DNA from: Halictus rubicundus
Lineage: Eukaryota; Arthropoda; Insecta; Hymenoptera; Halictidae
Assembly: GCF_050948215.1 (NCBI RefSeq)
Contig: NC_135156.1
Span: 16,305,257 to 16,369,256, forward strand
Reading direction: 5' to 3'
Length of the DNA stretch: 64,000 nucleotides
Shown: positions 63,169-64,000 of the stretch, one piece after another
Layout: each line of letters starts with the position of its first letter
Numbering within the stretch: the stretch's first letter is position 1
Translations under genes and position numbers: made by a program
The notes under the pieces: generated by a model
What the model saw: only the letters and a program-made list of their open reading frames with translations
The model's database searches: none
What the model was told of the DNA's origin: nothing

Positions 63169-64000
63169 CTGCCCACGTGCACCGATATACCGTGTTAGTT
63201 ACGAAGAAAATTAGCCTACCTTGCTTCGAGTGCTCGAAAGCGTTTGCGATAATCGATTGGTTATCGGTAGACTGCGGATCTTTTATGCAAAATTGATACT
63301 TGGAAATGTCTAATAATTTTAATGAGTCGAAAGTAATGTATCGAGGCTATACAGCTACCAATTTTTCTTATAAATGAATAAAATCTACAGTCTAGTCATC
63401 GACTCTGTCAAGGCTCACCTGCATGTATTGTTGCTGGGAGACCTGCTGTTGCATGTGCTGCTGTTGCTGCTGAGACTGCGACTGCGGCTGTTGCGATTGC
63501 TGGCCAATGTGCGTCGACACCATCGCAGTGTTCATCATACCCTGAACAAGGAGAACAGTTGATAATCCAAAATGCGAATGTGATTATCCATATTATAAAC
63601 ATGTTTTTAATCATATTCAATTCTTTTTTGATTGACCAGTTGGTCAGATTGTAAAGACTGCAAGGCCAAGAATTAATTGTAAACAGTTATGTATAGCCGA
63701 TTCAAAGCTGATTCTTTATTTAAAAAAATCATTTCCCGGACAATGAACGAGGATCGATCGCGTTTCTTTTGAAAATGTTTGAAGAGCTTACGCGAACAAG
63801 CGAGTGAACAAAGATAAGTCACCTGCTGAGGCTGTTGCTGTTGCGGGTTCCCCGTCATGTTCAAATGATGAGCCGACTTCTTCATCTGCATCTGTTGCTG
63901 TTGCTGGGGATGCGGATGATGGTGCTGGTGTTGATGCTGATGCGAATGCGGATGCGCGTGCTGTTGCTGAGGAGACGGTGGCTGAGGTTGCGGGCTATAG
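62830..64000 (-). CDS. Tox: TOX-family HMG-box protein, C-terminal part (truncated by the window)
   Basis: Three 3' exons (63823-64000, 63419-63541, 62830-63168) join in phase 0 to TAA at 62832-62830. The visible protein is Gln/His/Pro-rich and ends in a Cys-containing module CIRHGCPNPAVANSEWEDEY followed by CSNECVVSHCRDVFTTWV. This C-x4-C...C-x3-C-x4-C pattern is the conserved C-terminal motif of TOX3/TOX4-type HMG-box transcription regulators. The HMG box itself would lie upstream, beyond position 64000, so the assignment rests on this module and the Q-rich context. TOX proteins act in the nucleus as chromatin-associated regulators. It is transcribed toward HDAC4. Confidence 0.7.
63268..63394. 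mobile_element. Short family D element in a TOX intron
   Basis: It starts TAGACTGCGGATCTTTTATG and ends AAATGAATAAAATCTACAGT followed by CTA. The right end is partly decayed. 127 bp. Confidence 0.5.
63419..63541 (-). CDS. Tox: TOX-family exon
   Basis: 41 codons from GMMNTAMVSTHIGQQ to QQVSQQQYMQ. Acceptor TTGTTCAG|GGTATG, donor CAG|GTGAGC. Confidence 0.7.
63823..64000 (-). CDS. Tox: TOX-family exon (5' edge outside window)
   Basis: His/Gln/Pro-rich coding sequence from the window edge, ending GNPQQQQPQQ. Donor CAG|GTGACT at 63822. Confidence 0.65.

Overview
This window is animal nuclear DNA, most likely from an insect and probably a hymenopteran (ant, bee or wasp). The reasons are spliced genes with GT-AG introns, an insect-type class IIa histone deacetylase, several mariner elements, and CpG-rich patches set in AT-rich sequence crowded with short inverted-repeat (MITE-like) elements. 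The species cannot be named from sequence alone. I see no bacterial operon, CRISPR array, rRNA or tRNA.

Three real protein-coding genes are visible. (1) A cytochrome c1-family gene lies on the minus strand at 2730-5626: three exons, 274 aa, divergent from canonical CYC1 but with its haem ligands. (2) A complete HDAC4-type class IIa histone deacetylase lies on the plus strand at 43095-57131. Its fifteen coding exons join in frame to 1063 aa, with the coiled coil, MEF2-binding motif, three 14-3-3 sites, catalytic domain and C-terminal export signal. (3) The 3' end of a TOX-family HMG-box gene lies on the minus strand at 62830-64000 and runs off the window. Genes 2 and 3 converge tail to tail, with about 5.7 kb of probable 3' UTR and intergenic sequence between their stop codons.

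The 37 kb between the cytochrome c1 and HDAC4 genes has no recognisable intact gene. It holds three mariner groups (a frameshifted near-full transposase at 18.0-19.1 kb; two near-identical internally deleted copies at 19.1-19.7 and 21.7-22.2 kb; a 3' fragment at 31.7 kb) and one disrupted pseudogene (9.0-10.1 kb). It also holds two notable tandem arrays: a roughly 103-bp repeat enclosed by terminal inverted repeats at 35.8-36.9 kb, and a 125-bp monomer/250-bp higher-order repeat at 40.3-41.3 kb. Interspersed are CpG-rich islands with GA/CT tracts, some carrying TATAAATAG boxes that could be promoters, plus a 770-bp GAGA/GATA tract just before the first HDAC4 coding exon.

The dominant theme is nested TTAA-bounded inverted-repeat elements, which I label A, B, C, H and K. 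TTAA duplication is the signature of piggyBac-type transposition. For several insertions the window also contains the unoccupied version of the same site, which fixes the target duplication. A second common group (D) has TA-bounded ends reading GACTGCGGAT and is Tc1/mariner-like. The family letters are mine, and no database search was possible.
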